Shown: piece by piece, positions 11,700 through 24,903 of the stretch
How positions within the stretch are numbered: position 1 is the first letter of the stretch
Layout: every line of letters starts with the position of its first letter
Assembly: GCA_023014335.1 (NCBI GenBank)
Contig: JAECYW010000001.1
Span: 2,232,001-2,296,000 of the forward strand
DNA length: 64,000 nt
Source: Galerina marginata
Taxonomy: Eukaryota; Basidiomycota; Agaricomycetes; Agaricales; Galerinaceae
Direction of reading: 5' to 3'
The notes under the pieces: model-generated
Seen by the model: the letters and a program-made list of their open reading frames with translations, nothing else
Database searches by the model: none
What the model was told of the DNA's origin: nothing
Made by a program: the position numbers and the translations under genes

Positions 11700-14320
11700 T
11701 TTCTAGAAAATCTCGTCCACGAGTCCAAGTGGTTCAAGAGGGTAGGAAGGAGTCGAAGACAACGGCATCCGCAGTTCATGCAATGTTCTTCCCTGCCCGT
11801 GGCGCTCTAAGAACTTGTTCGACAGCCTCTAAGTCCTTAGCCTCTTCATCGTCCTCGTCTTCAGCCATAACTTCCTCGTTGGTAGGCTAGGGAACAGCGA
11901 CAACTTCTTCCATTGAGAAATGGAAATTGTCGAAAAGAGCAGTCAAAGTCCGGATATAAACGCGTTCCGACTCGTCCTTACGCCGTGAAAGCTTTGGATA
12001 CTTCTGTACAAGCGCATAGTACGCACCCCACGCAGCTGATTGACAAGATGATGGTCGGCAGAAGCGGTCGACATAACGTAATTGCTGACAAGAGGCACAA
12101 AGATCTCAACATTGTATTCTGCAAGTGTCCTTTGTCGCAGTGATCCGCCAACCGGAGAAGTGCTCTAGACCGTCAATGAACTTGAATATGGAGGATGTTG
12201 TTGAAAAAATCGGCTCCTTCGTCGCCAGTTTCCAGTAGAACTCGCATATCTTGTGAAAGCGCTAAATCCGTGCATCAATTGACTGCATAAGTGAAAACCC
12301 CTAAAATCTCCGCTCGACTAGTTCATTCTTCGAACGTAAACCGTTCTTTAAACCTGGATAGAGCACCTTAAAGATTTCTTCGTACTCCGGCAGATGTATT
12401 GGCGGCGACGAAGTCGATGAAATGACGCATTGCACACGAAGCACTATTTCGGACAGCCAATTCTACCGGATCTTGAATGCAGTTAAGCATGTTGAATAAA
12501 GCAGGCAACCAGTCACACGAAATCGTCTTGTACAGGTTCTCATTCAAGGAGGTAAACGCGCCGAGCCGACGTTCGAAGTCGGGTTCATAAATCCTCTTGA
12601 CGGAGTAGGTATTATGGATTCCAGGAGTTCGGGAAGTTCGACTAATGAACTGTCGATAGTCGCAAGACGACGAAATGTAGCGACTAAGTTGAGTCAAACA
12701 GGCCGCAACCTCAAGGACTAAAATAATTGTGATAATAAGCCATATGTCTTCTGGTATGTCGCGCTCGTCTTGTCTTTCATATTTGGAATTAAGTGTACCA
12801 GTTCTCCGATAGTCTTAACAAGGCCGACTCCACTTTTTCAGGCACAGTCTTGGCAGGCCTTTCGTAATTGAGAGTGAGTAGAGTCGATCCCCGTTCCGAG
12901 TTGGTGGAGTAATAGGCGATCTCAGACAAGATGTGGATTTGACGTTGACCGTTGGGAGTGGCGATGGCAAACTGTCCTTTGGTTCTCTCCACGAAGAGAG
13001 CAATGTTGGTGAGAAGGCGGGAGACGTGGGGTTTCAACACATGCTCTTGGGCGTACTCATCTTACGTGGAGTAGTTTAGCAGGTTGTCGACAATATCGAA
13101 GATCCTATCTATGACGGAAGTCTTGACGTTGGTTGCAATGAGGCAGTCATAGATCCTGGAAAGAGTATTGGCGTTGAAATCCACTAACAGGGGGGATATG
13201 AATTGTCCAAACGTGGAACAGCTCCGACAAAGCGGAAGGGGCTTAGATGTTCTCCCTATCAGGAGCCGGCAGTCGTGGTGTGATCAACACCGCAAAAACG
13301 GGGGGCATGTATAGCGAGAAATCAAAAAGTATGGAGACGCGGATTCTTCAACCTCATCGACAACATTTGCATCATCCACGACTATGTCGTCTTCTTCAGT
13401 ATCATCTACTTCCTTGTCGATCGTGCCATCTATCCGAGCTTGTGCGGTTGCAGCCACGTTGACCGTCATCCCAAGCAACGCAGGCCAGCATCCTTTAAGC
13501 CTCGAACCCAAGTTCCTCAATATGTCTCCAAGGAGAGTTAAGAAACCCGCGATCTGCTTATTTGATATTCCTTGCCTATCCAGGTTGATATATTCCACCT
13601 GGAAACCCTCTTGAGAGTTCCTATCCCATCCAAAAGGCCGTAACACCAGATCAATCACCAGACCCAGTTGCTTAACGGGCAAAGACGCTCAAAACAGCCG
13701 CTCCTCTATCAGCACCACCGCCTTGTCGGCCGCGACCCTTCATGACGTCAAACTCTTCACATGAGGCAGATGGGATATCATCCAGGCCCAGGAGGGTTAA
13801 TCCACCTCTCCACCTCGTATCGTCCAATAATGCGTGGAAATGGTCTTCGTACGGTGTTAAGTGCGATGACTTGCAGGAGAATAGAAAGTTAAGTTATATG
13901 TTCGAAGGGCGCGGTCTGCATGGGAAAGGTAGGGAATGCAGAGTGATCGGAGTGTATCCGTTGCATAGAGAGCCTTGGGATTGGAGAACTTGGAAAATAG
14001 AGTAAGCCATGTTACGAGTTTGTCCTTAGACAGTGCGCTGGAGGAGGTTACTCCGACCGTGTTCCCATTGAGAGCGAGAAAGTGCGGGATAGAATCACAA
14101 TTGTGCTTCACCGCTAACGACGAGCATTCACCTATTGTTGAAAGGGGCCGATGCTCGTAAGGCTGTGTGTCGAACCATTCTTCCTTGGCTTGTTCCTAAA
14201 ATATTTTTATACTTCTTTTCTTATGAATAAAAAAAGGCACACACCTTCAAGACTCGTTTCCTCTCTCCCTCCGGGTCATCCCATACAATAACAATACTCG
14301 GCAGTTTATGAGCACTCGGG
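11700..14320 (-). pseudogene. UTP20: UTP20 (SSU processome HEAT-repeat protein) fragment
   Basis: Minus-strand segments run colinear with the middle of UTP20, a very large nucleolar protein needed for 18S rRNA processing. They are LSKDKLVTWLTLFSKFSNPKA (about 14030), QIAGFLTLLGDILRNLGSRL (about 13550), KPHVSRLLTNIALFVERTKG (about 13010), DWLPALFNMLNCIQDPVELA (about 12520), GADFFNNILHIQVH (about 12200) and YALVQKYPKLSRRKDESERV (about 11980). The DWLPALF segment aligns well with yeast Utp20 WLPLLFTFLHFINNKEELAL. Stops interrupt the frame after IQVH (TGA, about 12165) and three times between 11890 and 11720. The N-terminal half is absent: the trace ends just before the KDZ terminus at 14,556 and does not resume beyond 33,255. 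A functional copy must exist elsewhere. Confidence 0.75.
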
Positions 14321-14555
14321 TTTCACCAGGTCTTCTCTTCCTCCCAGGGATCCGAATCAGCGATATCGTCATCACTATACCCTCCTTCCCCAGAATCCTG
14401 ATCGGGAAACAGAGAAGAGGTCGGCCGAAACACTGTAGTTCGGACCATCCAAAATAGCCTCAGCCCCTCAAAGAGCAACCTCCATACCAAATCGCCGAAC
14501 CGCTGCCCCAACGACGTGCAGCGGCAGTCGGCGACCATAACGGTCTCAGATTAAC

Positions 14556-16010
14556 CACTTCAGTGGCCCCATTGACCTAATCTATTAGATAGATTAATTT
14601 CTGATAGGAAATACTATCTAAAGAAGGCTAAAAAATGTTTTTTAAAAAATATTTTTATCAAAATGTTTCCTCTGAAACTTTAAAATGTTTTCAAAAATGT
14701 TTTTGATAAAACAAATAATATTCAATTTCAGAAAATGTTTCTAGGATAAAAAATGTTTTATACTGGTAAGGGGTGCCAGGGGTCCAAAAATTCAATAAAA
14801 CATTTTGGGCCTTCCAAAAAAAGCCCCAGCATATAAAAAATACTCTACAGGATGTACCATTGCCTATACATCTTTATAAAAGCCAAAGGCCAGAAAGCAA
14901 ATTTTATATCTAGTCTATACAGTATTAAAATGCAAACAATCTTCATGGGATTGTTGAACATCTAAGGTGCAGAAAACAATACCAATAGTAATTATAAAGC
15001 TATTAAGCATTTAATTATCTCTTCTCCTAAAAACAGAGGATTACTGTCACCATCACATTTCACAGAAATCAACACAGTTGATTTTCTTAGTAGGCTCTTT
15101 GAACAAAGCTAATATTTTATCAGCACTTCTGTCATATAATTGGACAACTTTGTCATTTCCACAGATGAAAAATCATAAAGAATCAGCAGTAATTGGCATA
15201 GGTATGCCAGGCCCTATCTGTGCTTACTCCCACCCATAACCTTCAGGAATAACTCATTCATTTTTTGTCTGTTTTGGAAGCTTCTGGGCTTGTTTGAAAA
15301 GTTCTGAGTACAGAAACTTGTACCTATTTCTGTGTTTACCTGTGTGCCTTACCTGCATAGGTTTGTGTATCTAATGGCTTAGTGCATCAGCTGAAAGCGG
15401 AAGAGTACTGCCACTGTTGCATTTATAAGAAGCAATATGATTGATTTTCTTGGTATGCTCTTTCAATGCAGCCAATACTTTGTTGGTACTTCTGTTATCT
15501 AACTGGACAACTTTAGCATTTCCATCAGTCAACAATTGTGATGAATGACTGTGAGGGATAGCCAAAGCAACAGAAAAAGTCAAAAAAAAGAAAGATTTTG
15601 GGCTGGAACTAAAATATTGATCTTATCAACAGTTAATAAAGGTTTAGACATTACAAATAGCCAAGTAATGAAATTTAAAAATGTATTTCAATACAACCAA
15701 AAACATTTCAAAGACTCCAAAACTTGCTTCAAAATGTTTTTCAGTCCAATCAGAAATGTTTTGAGCACTTGAAATGTTTCTCAATGCAATCAAAAACATT
15801 TTGCAGACTTAGATATGTTTTTAATTGCATATCAGAAACATTTTAAAGACTTAGAAAATGTTTTTCAATGCACTCAGAAACATTTTGAAGACTTAGAAAA
15901 TGTTTTTCAATGCACTCAGAAACATTTTGGAGGCTTGAAAACATTCCGAAAACATTTTGCAGACTCAAAAATTGTTTAAAACAGTAGTCAAAAATATTTT
16001 TCAATATATA
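14556..16010. repeat. Left terminal inverted repeat of KDZ element 1 with subterminal AAATGTTT array
   Basis: Positions 14556 to about 14936 match the reverse complement of about 32880-33255 nearly base for base. Further similarity appears at 14950-15170 (to 32440-32660) and 15385-15530 (to 31735-31880), with insertions between. From about 15660 to 16010 roughly six or seven diverged units of about 44 bp repeat AAACATTTT plus AAATGTTTT, the same word in both orientations. These are likely transposase-binding subterminal repeats (inference). Confidence 0.85.
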
Positions 16011-16045
16011 TATATAACACAGTTTAAAGCCTACACATACTCAAA

Positions 16046-19000
16046 CTACATTGACATTTCACTATCCGAATGACCCAAATCACCTTGTAGTCCTTCCATT
16101 TCCAAATTGTCCATTAATTCAGATTCATCCAAAAGCATCTTCTCCTCTGATAGCTCAGATATGTTATCTTCATTGTCTCTTTCATCTTCATCCTCCAAGA
16201 TTACGTTTTCTGTATATTCAAACTTCCTGGCTTCTGCCAATTCATCAAGACTTGGTCCCCAGCTACCTTCAAGAATAGCAGGTATTTGCCTAACAGTTGG
16301 CTCCCAGTTCAAACATAGGCGTAGCAAATAATTTCTTCGCTCATTTAGCTGATAGACCAGTCCTGGATCTTCTTCTGACCATTTGATAGCCGTAGTAACA
16401 GTGACCCACTCCTCTTGCATCCATTGGTACATAGAAATCTTTTCTGCTTTGAGTCGTCTTTCTTCTTCCAAACAACGATCATATTCTAACAGCAATTTAA
16501 TTCCTGCTCGGATGTCTTCATCTCCTAGCCAAAGAGGAACATCAAACTGATCATCACTCTCATCAGTAAGTCCAATGTCCTGCCAGATTGCATCATCTAC
16601 ATCAAGTTTGAACAATCCTTCAAGTTCAATTTCCATGGGTGCAAGCGCTCCCTTTGGTGCCTTTTTGGATTGAATCAACTTCACCAGCTCCTTGCATAGC
16701 TTATTATAGTTGCGTGCCAATGTTTGGATGCCAGGTTCCTTTTTCTTTATCTGCTGATCGGTATGTTTTTGTAGTTTTGCTTGATTTACTGTATTCCGAT
16801 AAGCTCGAACCAAGCCTTCAAGTTCAAACTTGCGCTGTCTCAACCGATCACGAATGCGTTGTTTCAAAGCCAAAGCATTCATCCTGATCTTTAGGAATTC
16901 ATTTCCCATCAATTTGGTTAGATTCAATCTACCATCAACTGACAGTTTGGCTTTTTTATTGCCAATGGTTTTTTTGGATTTTTTAATCTTGTCTTGAAGA
17001 TCTTCAATAAAGGATTGAAGTGTCAAAGCATCCAGACCATCCTCATAATTTCCACTTTCTAACATGGCCTCATAGCCTCCCAACTCATTCTCATTATTCT
17101 CCGTAGTCTTCATAATTGCCAAGATTTCTTCAATTTCTTTATTGGCCAAGTGTTTGGATTGTTTTTTTAAAGGCTTTGTTTGCTCAATAACCTGAGCATC
17201 CCATTCATCGCGGAGTAGATCTTCATTGTATCCCATATCAAAAATAGGCTGAAGGGCATCCCAAGCAGTATTTTTCTTCTCAATTGTCACAATCCATTTA
17301 CGACGCAACCAATTCCCCAGACCAAGCAAAGACTTGTCATCAAGATGTTTGACCTGGGTATCAATTGTATAAATGCGATTATAATATCCAGACACTCGGC
17401 AGGAAGGAATCAAGGCTTTAATAGCACTCCAAAACCTTTCACATCCTTCACCATCTGTAAGACCAAATCCCACACATTTACGAGGGTGGTAAATGATCTG
17501 GCAAGGCCATTGGTGGCCATATGCGTGGAACACTGAGATACCAAATACAATCCGATCCAAAAACTCTCCAAGAAATCCAAACTTTCGGCAACTGCGATCC
17601 AGCTGACAGCCAATATCGTACAACAATCCAATTCTCATGGACTCTGGAATGTGGTCATAGAGCTTCTTCAGCAGGGTCAATGCATAGTGCTGTTTTTCAC
17701 CTGCCGAAGTCATATTTACTAGCCAAAGAACACGATCATGTCGGCAGAGCAATGCCATAAGACCAGTATCGGCAAAAAATAGAGTACTAGATCTGATCCG
17801 CTTTTCATCGGCAGCCGTAAAAGAATCATTACATCCATCAAGAACAGAAGTAGGCACCCGCATTCCATTTTCATAGTCAGGAACATTGGCCTGAGACTCT
17901 GCAGATTTACTCTTGGATTTCTTAGACTTTTTGGGTGGTCGTATTTCTTCCACCTCAGCCTCCATTGCATCTACTTCCTCTTTTGGAATAAAAATAGTCT
18001 CCGGATGTGTGCGAGGGCCCTGCCATTCTTTGCTGTCTGACTTGCGGCGCTTTTGGGTAAAGCATGCATCAATACACACAATTGCATCCACCCTAAATAA
18101 ATATTTATAATTATAGAAATTTAATACTAATCATAAAGCTTACAATTCTTCAGGTTTGCACCAATTCTGACCACCAAAGCAAAGAGGACATCGTTCCCGA
18201 AGATATTCACTTGGGCGATTAGCTTGGCCACTATTGTTGGTAGAACCTTCTTCATCCAAACCCTCTCCAGCTGCTACCAATATAGTTAAGCACATAATAA
18301 ATCCAAAAGCTCTGAGATTTAATATAAACCTTTTTCCTTATCTTGATCAACATCCATCAGAATTTGTGGTTCATATTGAATATCTACCAGTCATGTTCAA
18401 CTATATTAATATCGCTGACAATTATTCAAAAAAACCCTCACCTTCATCATCAGTCTCATCCATCGATAACACAGCTCCCCTCACTTTGTTTAGATAGTCC
18501 CGCATCATTATATTCTTGGTATCTGTCAAGGTAGCATACCAAAGCATTGCATTCCCAAACCGGCCACGTAAACTGTTCTAAACAAAAGAACAAGATTAGT
18601 AGAAGTTTATAATTTAAAACTCCCATCATACCCGAGTCGTGAGTTTGAACTTTCTGGAACTAAGAAAGCCCTCCAGAGTTTCACACCATGCAGTGGTATT
18701 AGGAGCAGCATTTACAAATAAATCCCTCGCAAACTCCAAGACATCCAGATCAACAGCCAGGGTTGGTTCCAATGGTGCACATGGAAATAGACCCCGATTT
18801 AAAAGCTGCAAAGCAGGATCTGAACAGGTACACAAGACAATTTTCTTAATTTCTATAACCAGGTGAATATATTTCATTATTGAAATGCTAACCCTTACTT
18901 ACTGTCAAAGGAGATACAAGAAACTTCAAGCAAACGACCTTTCTCACAACCCAAACACCCTTTCGGTTTCCTAATATCCTCCATATCACGCAATCCAGAA

Positions 19001-19362
19001 GATTCATGCAAAAGAGAGAGATAAGGCTTCAATAATGCAGGAATAATATCCTCACTCCATTTTCGCCACTGGCGCTGCTTCTTCTGTGATTTAGTAACTG
19101 CAGCATGATCAATTCCATCCAAAGGAGGGTCCATGGGCACATGAGCAGCAGCAATACCCTCCCTATCAGCTACCCCTTCCTTCTCTCTAACCTGGGAGAA
19201 GTTTCCAGCTGCAGTATAAATGCGACCCTCTACACCAGTTACCACATCAGGCAATCCATAGGGCCTGCGAGGAATGACAACCTCCGCAACAGGTATAACT
19301 CGAGAAGCAGGCCCAGTAACAGCAGCTGGTAATGCAGCAGGACGGCGAAAGGCAGAAGGCAT
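16046..19362 (-). CDS. KDZ transposase, CxC1-type, 996 aa
   Basis: Five exons, complement(join(16046..18092,18144..18270,18442..18577,18632..18852,18903..19362)). All phases close over 2991 nt. The acceptor at 18270 could instead be at 18273. I start at MPSAFRRPAALP because family members open with a similar RP-LP-AV segment. N-terminal cysteine-rich parts include GCLGCEKGR, IVLCTCSDPALQLLNRGLF and YLRERCPLCFGG (CxC1-like). The catalytic RNase H-fold core carries family motifs: CIDACFTQKR (Asp about 323), GLLYDIGCQLDRS (Asp about 474) and HAYGHQWPCQ, then GLTDGEGCERFWS (Glu about 530-533). The C-terminal part is helical and acidic. It would cut and join element 1 in the nucleus. Its 3' end lies 36 bases from the left subterminal repeats. 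No disabling change is seen. Confidence 0.93.
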
Positions 19363-19609
19363 GACCAGGACACAGGCAAGATAGTGGGAGAAAGGAAGAA
19401 AGAGCTGTAACATCCTACCTTTGCAACCCACCCACATGCTTACAATGAAATCACGCAACCCGAAGAACATCAAAATATATTTGATGATTGGCTGATGAGA
19501 CCAATCACCGCAGCACGACACGAGAGGTAGATATATATACAACAACTATGAATAGAAAGGTAAGCCAAGCCCGCCAATTGATAAGTCAAATGACCACTTA
19601 CTTACAAGA

Positions 19610-22118
19610 TCACGGCATGCGACTTACTCCCGGCAGTTGATGGGGGACAGATGCGGCCCTACCGAAGTAGTCGAAGAATGTCTGGCAGTAGAACGGGTAA
19701 GCGACCCGCTCCACGGCCTGGATACTCGGCTCTGTCGTTTCCTTCCATGTCGCGGTTCGGGTGGTGATAAAAACCGACATCCCTTTCAACTGCTCAGCGG
19801 GTGCCCCCGGCCATGCCGAAAGAAGGATCCTAAAGGCCTCGACTTCTTTGAAACGAGCCGCAGCCGACCGCGACCCAAGCCCATCTTCATATATAGGATG
19901 ATCTACAATGAGGAAGGTCTTCATCGGCAGGCAACTCCGAACCAACGATTCACGACGAGACACCTCGTTCTCCGACATCCCCTTCCGTGGCACAACACAG
20001 CGGTCGAGCGCCAGCAATTCGAGGCGGAAGTTATGCTCGTAGAGGTCCCAGATGATTTGCTGCATCACCAAGACAGAGAGCCTGACATTTCCGGAGGCGA
20101 TATCGTTTGCCGAAGCGACGACTTGCTTATTCCAGAGAACATTCATCGGGCCCGAGATAGCAAGCTGGAGGGGGAAGAGCTTATCGAAGTCTGTCTCTTG
20201 GGTGACACGACGACGCTTTGATGGCTTTTGGGGACGAGATGAGGAGGCCGCGGCTGCGGGGCCCTGTCCCAAGGTGTCAGGCGCAATGCCTAACGGGATA
20301 GCTACCTTCTTGAAGAGATAATCCTTCCAATCTTGGGGGGTGGGAAGCAGACTGTCTCCTGGAGCCCGGGTTGTCGCTCGAGAGAACCAAGGCACCCGCA
20401 ATGTGAGCCACGCAATCGCATAAGGAACAGTCCGGCCTGTGTCCCAGTCAGCTGAACCAGGCTTATCGTTCATCAAGATATAAGGCGGCAAAACAGGGTA
20501 CCCGCGGAGAAGCATGCGGTCTACGTGGTCAATGATCCGCTCCCACTTGGTGTCCACCTTCAACAAAGCAGCCGCCCAGATTGGCCCGACGACTGGCTGC
20601 AAAACGGATGCCGGACGACGGAATTTCGAGGTGTCGATTGAGGGCTGTTGCTCAAAAGAAATGAACTTACGCCTGGCAAGCGTGAGGCCGGGAGCAGCCG
20701 CCGCCGGAGCAGAGGTCACATAGCGAGGAGCGGGAACGGAGGTTGCAGAGGACGAGGCGGGTGTGACCGTGCCGAGGGACGAAGTCGCGGAGGAAGAAGC
20801 AGCACCAACAGATGAAGAACCAGATTCAGGATAAGCGAGGTGATAATTGTCTGTAATCTTTGATGAGATAATAAGCACATTGGTGAGTAGCTTATTCACT
20901 TACCCTGCTCGTAGTTCGTAGTCTCCTGCACCGATGTAATCTTATATGCCGCATGCCCCAACTGGAGATACTGCAAGTTGTTGCGGTGGCAGGCACGATT
21001 TCGGGTAGCGCAAGCAAAGCCCGAGTATGCAGATGGCTTGTTGGGCATGATATCCCGAACGAGGAAAGCGGGAACGGATGGAATGCACAAAGCGCCAATG
21101 TTCATGTCCAGTGGGATGAGATTCGGGGGCCGGACCAACCAGACTGGAACGCCCAAATCACAAAGACGAACGGCAACATTGGGATCGTGCGTGATAGCGC
21201 CCATGATAGATTTGTCGACAGGATAAGGTTTGTCGGGGTCGAGGTTCAACTCTCTCCCCTTCCAAAGGGTGAGATAATTGTAGCACGCAAGGGCCTCCAA
21301 ATAGTGACGCTGGAAAGAAGTGACATTGAGCAGAGTGTTTTCGTAGGTCTGCGGGGCGAAAGTGAGAGTGAGGGAGGCGTAGTGCATGCCGGTTTTGGCG
21401 TAAAGCAGCGCGTCGTATTCGGGCGTCGGATATCGAGCCTCGTCGACGAGGGCCTTGATTTTGTCCGCGAGCTCCTTGCGAAGGGCGACGAAAGAGTCCG
21501 CGAGCTCACTGCGGATTCTCCCCAAATCGTTGGTAGCCGAACCCTCTTCAAATACGAAGTCCCTCCGAGTGAGGTTATACCACGCGAGGCCATGTTCATG
21601 TCGGGAAATCTTGTCTTCTGGCGGGGGTAGTGGAACGAATGGCAGGTAGGACGTCGCCTGGAAGTACCATTGAGGGTGTCTACAACTCTCGGCCATGAAG
21701 AAAAATCCATCTGTGCGAGCGAGGACTTCGCCGGAATCCTTCCTCAAGTCGGGTATCCAGTCCATGTTCGGGGAGGTAACGATCAAACCCGTTGGCTTGT
21801 TGTAGCCACGTTCATCTTCACCCACTACCCCGTACGAAAGTCCTGGAACTGCGTAGTTCAGGCTGCTCCGGATCTCAGCAATCACGAGTGCGTCCGTCCC
21901 AACGTATCGAGCTGTGTTTAGTGAGCTAGCGTCTTATCCCTCCAAATCAAATAACACATACCAGAATTCGGCCGGGAGTACGGCTTGACTTTCAAGTCTC
22001 CAGTGGTCGAGTGCCGAGTTTGGCCATATGCATCAACGTAAAATTCTAGAAAGTAAGTAAGTAGAGGAAGATGAATAGATAATGAATGGAACAGACCACC
22101 AGGAGGTCGAATAGGCAT
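19610..22118 (-). CDS. KDZ element 1 accessory protein A, 783 aa
   Basis: Four exons, complement(join(19610..20850,20904..21911,21962..22045,22100..22118)), close exactly to 784 codons including the stop. The first exon is only 19 nt (MPIRPP), then EFYVDAYGQTR. Residues about 120-330 include SIMGAITHDPNVAVRL and LGVPVWLVRPPNLIPLDMNI, a signature I know from uncharacterised multicopy basidiomycete proteins. A Ser/Ala/Pro linker (about residues 372-420) leads to a second folded part with VGPIWAAALLKVDTKWERII, WDTGRTVPYAIAWLTLRVPW and a basic KPSKRRRV, possibly a nuclear signal. It is parallel to the transposase, 247 bases upstream. No enzymatic motif is seen. I infer a role in transposition or in regulating the element because it is intact and lies between the termini. 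Confidence 0.85.
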
Positions 22119-22149
22119 CGTCCTATTGCCAAATGCCAGAAGGACTGAA

Positions 22150-22164
22150 GGAATATATATATAA
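22150..22164 (-). promoter_or_regulatory. TATA-like box of accessory gene A
   Basis: On the minus strand TTATATATATATTC lies about 35-45 bases upstream of the ATG at 22118, at the edge of the divergent repeat region. Confidence 0.4.
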
Positions 22165-22344
22165 GCACACGGAATCAGGCAATCAAGAGGCAAAAAGCGA
22201 TCGAAAGCGGAAGACGTCAGGCTATCTATTCAGCTTGCTGACAGAATCTGGTGTTATCGAGAAAAGAACACCTGAATAGGAGGAAGACGGGAGATAGATT
22301 CATCCCATCGACTCCCTATATCCAGTCCCCCAACTCCAACGTTG

Positions 22345-23120
22345 ACGATGTATTCAGCCAGCGGGGGTTGGCGATGTATTCAACCAACCTCGGAACAATC
22401 ACAGATACAAAGAATGGGATGCAGCAGACTCACCGAAGGAAGGAAATGGAACAAGGAAGTCGAGGTCGACGCAGCGCGGGGGTGACAGTAACAACGGCGG
22501 AAGGGCAGATCGATCGGTTTGAAAAGACCTTGGGACGGATGGTCCACGCGAACCAAATTGCAAGAAGAAAAACTGAAAAAGAAAACCCCGTCAGCACACG
22601 CAATCGGACATCGAAGGCATAATGAAGCAAGGGATTGCATGGGCAGTGCCAAAACTCAAAAGTCGATGTATTCAGACCCAGAGTAGGCGTTGGCGATGTA
22701 TTCAACCAGCGGGGTTGGCGATGTATTCAGCCAACCCAGGAAAGATCCCAGAAACGAATAATGGAATTCAGCTGACTCACCTATCGAAGGACGGAAAATG
22801 GAACAAGAAAGTGGAAGTCGGCGCGGCGCGGTGGTAACAGCAAAAGGGCCTAAAAAAAACCTCGTCAGCACACGCAATCGGGCATCGAAGGCAAAATATA
22901 TGTGGGGAATGCATAGGCCGTCCCCAAAACTCAGAGGTCGATGTATTCAAACCCAGAGTAGTCGTTGGCGATGTATTCAACCAGCGGGGTTGGCGATGTA
23001 TTCAACCAACCCAGGGATTACGAACGTGATGAAAGGGATGGGGCAGGCTCACCTATCGAGGGAAGTCGAGGACGACGTGGAACAGTGGTGGCAGGAGAAG
23101 GAGATCGGCTGACGGGGTCA
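22345..23120 (+). repeat. Three tandem units of about 275-350 bp carrying GATGTATTCA
   Basis: Units begin near 22345, 22692 and 22967. Each has a paired GCGATGTATTCA, a spacer CAGCGGGGTTG, and a tail with CACACGCAATCGG and CATCGAAGGC (seen near 22600 and 22875). The third unit is truncated. The units differ by substitutions and small indels, so the duplications are not brand new. Confidence 0.75.
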
Positions 23121-23635
23121 GCGAGGTGAAGCAGAACAAGGGAGAACAAGGGAGAACGTTGAACTTCAACTTAGAATCCTGTGGATTGTTCAGTCACATA
23201 GTCACGTGTTTTGTAACCACCCGCGGAGTCACTGGTCAGATTGCAGAAGTGGCACGGCTGCACCTGTGAGTCTGGAACAACTTCAGGTCCATTATACCTG
23301 ACCAGTAGCCCTAGAAAATTGGTTGTAGGGTGAAGGGCAGCGCAGAACATGCCCAAAAAACATTCTGTACTTAATGTATATTTATAGACATATCACTCGC
23401 GCACCAGTATCTCCTCGAGCCGTTTGATAAGATAAGATTAGATAGATAAGATTAGACAAGCGCGAGTTATCACGCAGGATATATGAAGAAAAGAGATATA
23501 GATTGGCTGCCAAAGGAATGAGGATAATACAATACTGGTAGTATTACTGACGGAACAAAACGGTAGTATTATTGATGGAACAAAACGACAAACGATAAAA
23601 GCCTCGTGTATCTAATGAGCCAAAAACCGTCAATA

Positions 23636-24066
23636 CTACAGAGATGCTAGGAAAACGCAGACAGCCGTACCTGGTCCTGGGTCGAATATCTCGTCGGAAG
23701 ATATCAGTGTTGGGGTGAACTCGGCTAGCTGTCGGTTTCGCGATTTCTGTGAAAATGGCGGCGTCTTCTCTGGGAGCGGATTGGTCCCATTTTCTTTTTG
23801 AGGGTCAAGGGCCATCTATAGCGGTTGAAGAATGCTAATTGATTCGCGAACTGGTAAAACTGTCAATACTGCAGAGATGCTAGGAAAACGGAGACAGCCG
23901 TACCTGGTCCTGGGTCGAATTTCTCGTCGGAAGATATCATTGTTGGGGGTGAACTCGGCTAGCTGTCGGTTTCGCGACTTCTGTGAAAATGGCGGCGTCT
24001 TCTCCGGGAGCGGATTGGTCCCATTTTCTTTTTGAGGGTCAGGCGCCATCCATAGCGCTTGAAGGA
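23636..24066 (+). repeat. Direct repeat of about 195 bp, period 233
   Basis: The segment beginning GAGATGCTAGGAAAACG at 23641 recurs at 23874 with very few differences through GGTCCCATTTTC and the following GGCCATC/CGCCATC. Weaker relatives continue at about 24110-24235 and 24460-24560 (GACTTACCTT, CAGTTTTCGCGA, GGTCCCATTTTC). This is part of the repetitive core of element 1. Confidence 0.75.
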
Positions 24067-24903
24067 GCTGGTAGGATCTAAGGTGTACTTAGTTGAGACG
24101 GGACTCGGACGAATGGCGCCGCGACGCAGACTTACCTTCTTCAGTTTTCGCGATCATTGTGACATTGGCGACTACTTATCCAAAAGAAGATCGGTCCCAT
24201 TTTCTTTCTGAGGGTTTTGTAGAATTTCTAGTGGTTGAATTGTGGCGTGAATTCATAAGAGCCTGAACGAATAAGAGATCCGGATGAAGGGGTGATCGAA
24301 TGAAGAGAGATCGGGTTCAGGAGCGGTGTATTCGGCTTAGGAATGCTGTCAGTGAGCGAGATATTCAGCTCGAAGTGGATAGGCGAAGGATTCAGCCTGT
24401 GGGGTCCAAGTCCGGCAGGCCCAAGGTGTTATCAGTTAGGATTAGGCTTGAACGACCGGCTCCGCGAAGCAGACTTACCTTACTCAGTTTTCGCGACTTT
24501 CGTAGCTGTAGCGGCTTCTTCTCCAGGAGCGGGTCAGTCCCATTTCGTTCTTGAGGGATTCGGCGCATCCATCGTGACCGAAGCAGGCGTCGAATTCGTT
24601 AAAAAGCAGGGAATGGACAAGGGGAATGCAAGGGAGAGATCGAAATGACGAAGGAGATCGGGACTTCGAGAGCGATGTATTCAGCTCAGGAATGATATAG
24701 GTGAGCGATATATTCAACTCCAAATGGATAGGCGAGGGATTCAGCCGATAGGGTACGGGAGAGCCTGAGGGCGAGTGTTATCTAATATCAACTGAGATTG
24801 GACTTCGACGATTGGCACCGCAATGTTTGGCAACAGCTTGTTTGGCAACAGCTTCGCTTGGGTCTTTGGGCACTTGCTAGTTCCTTTGTTGTTTCCTACA
24901 AGT

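Noticed and set aside
14548..14563. Direct target-site duplication of element 1
   Set aside because: Testing several possible end positions gave only inverted, not direct, similarity between the flanks.
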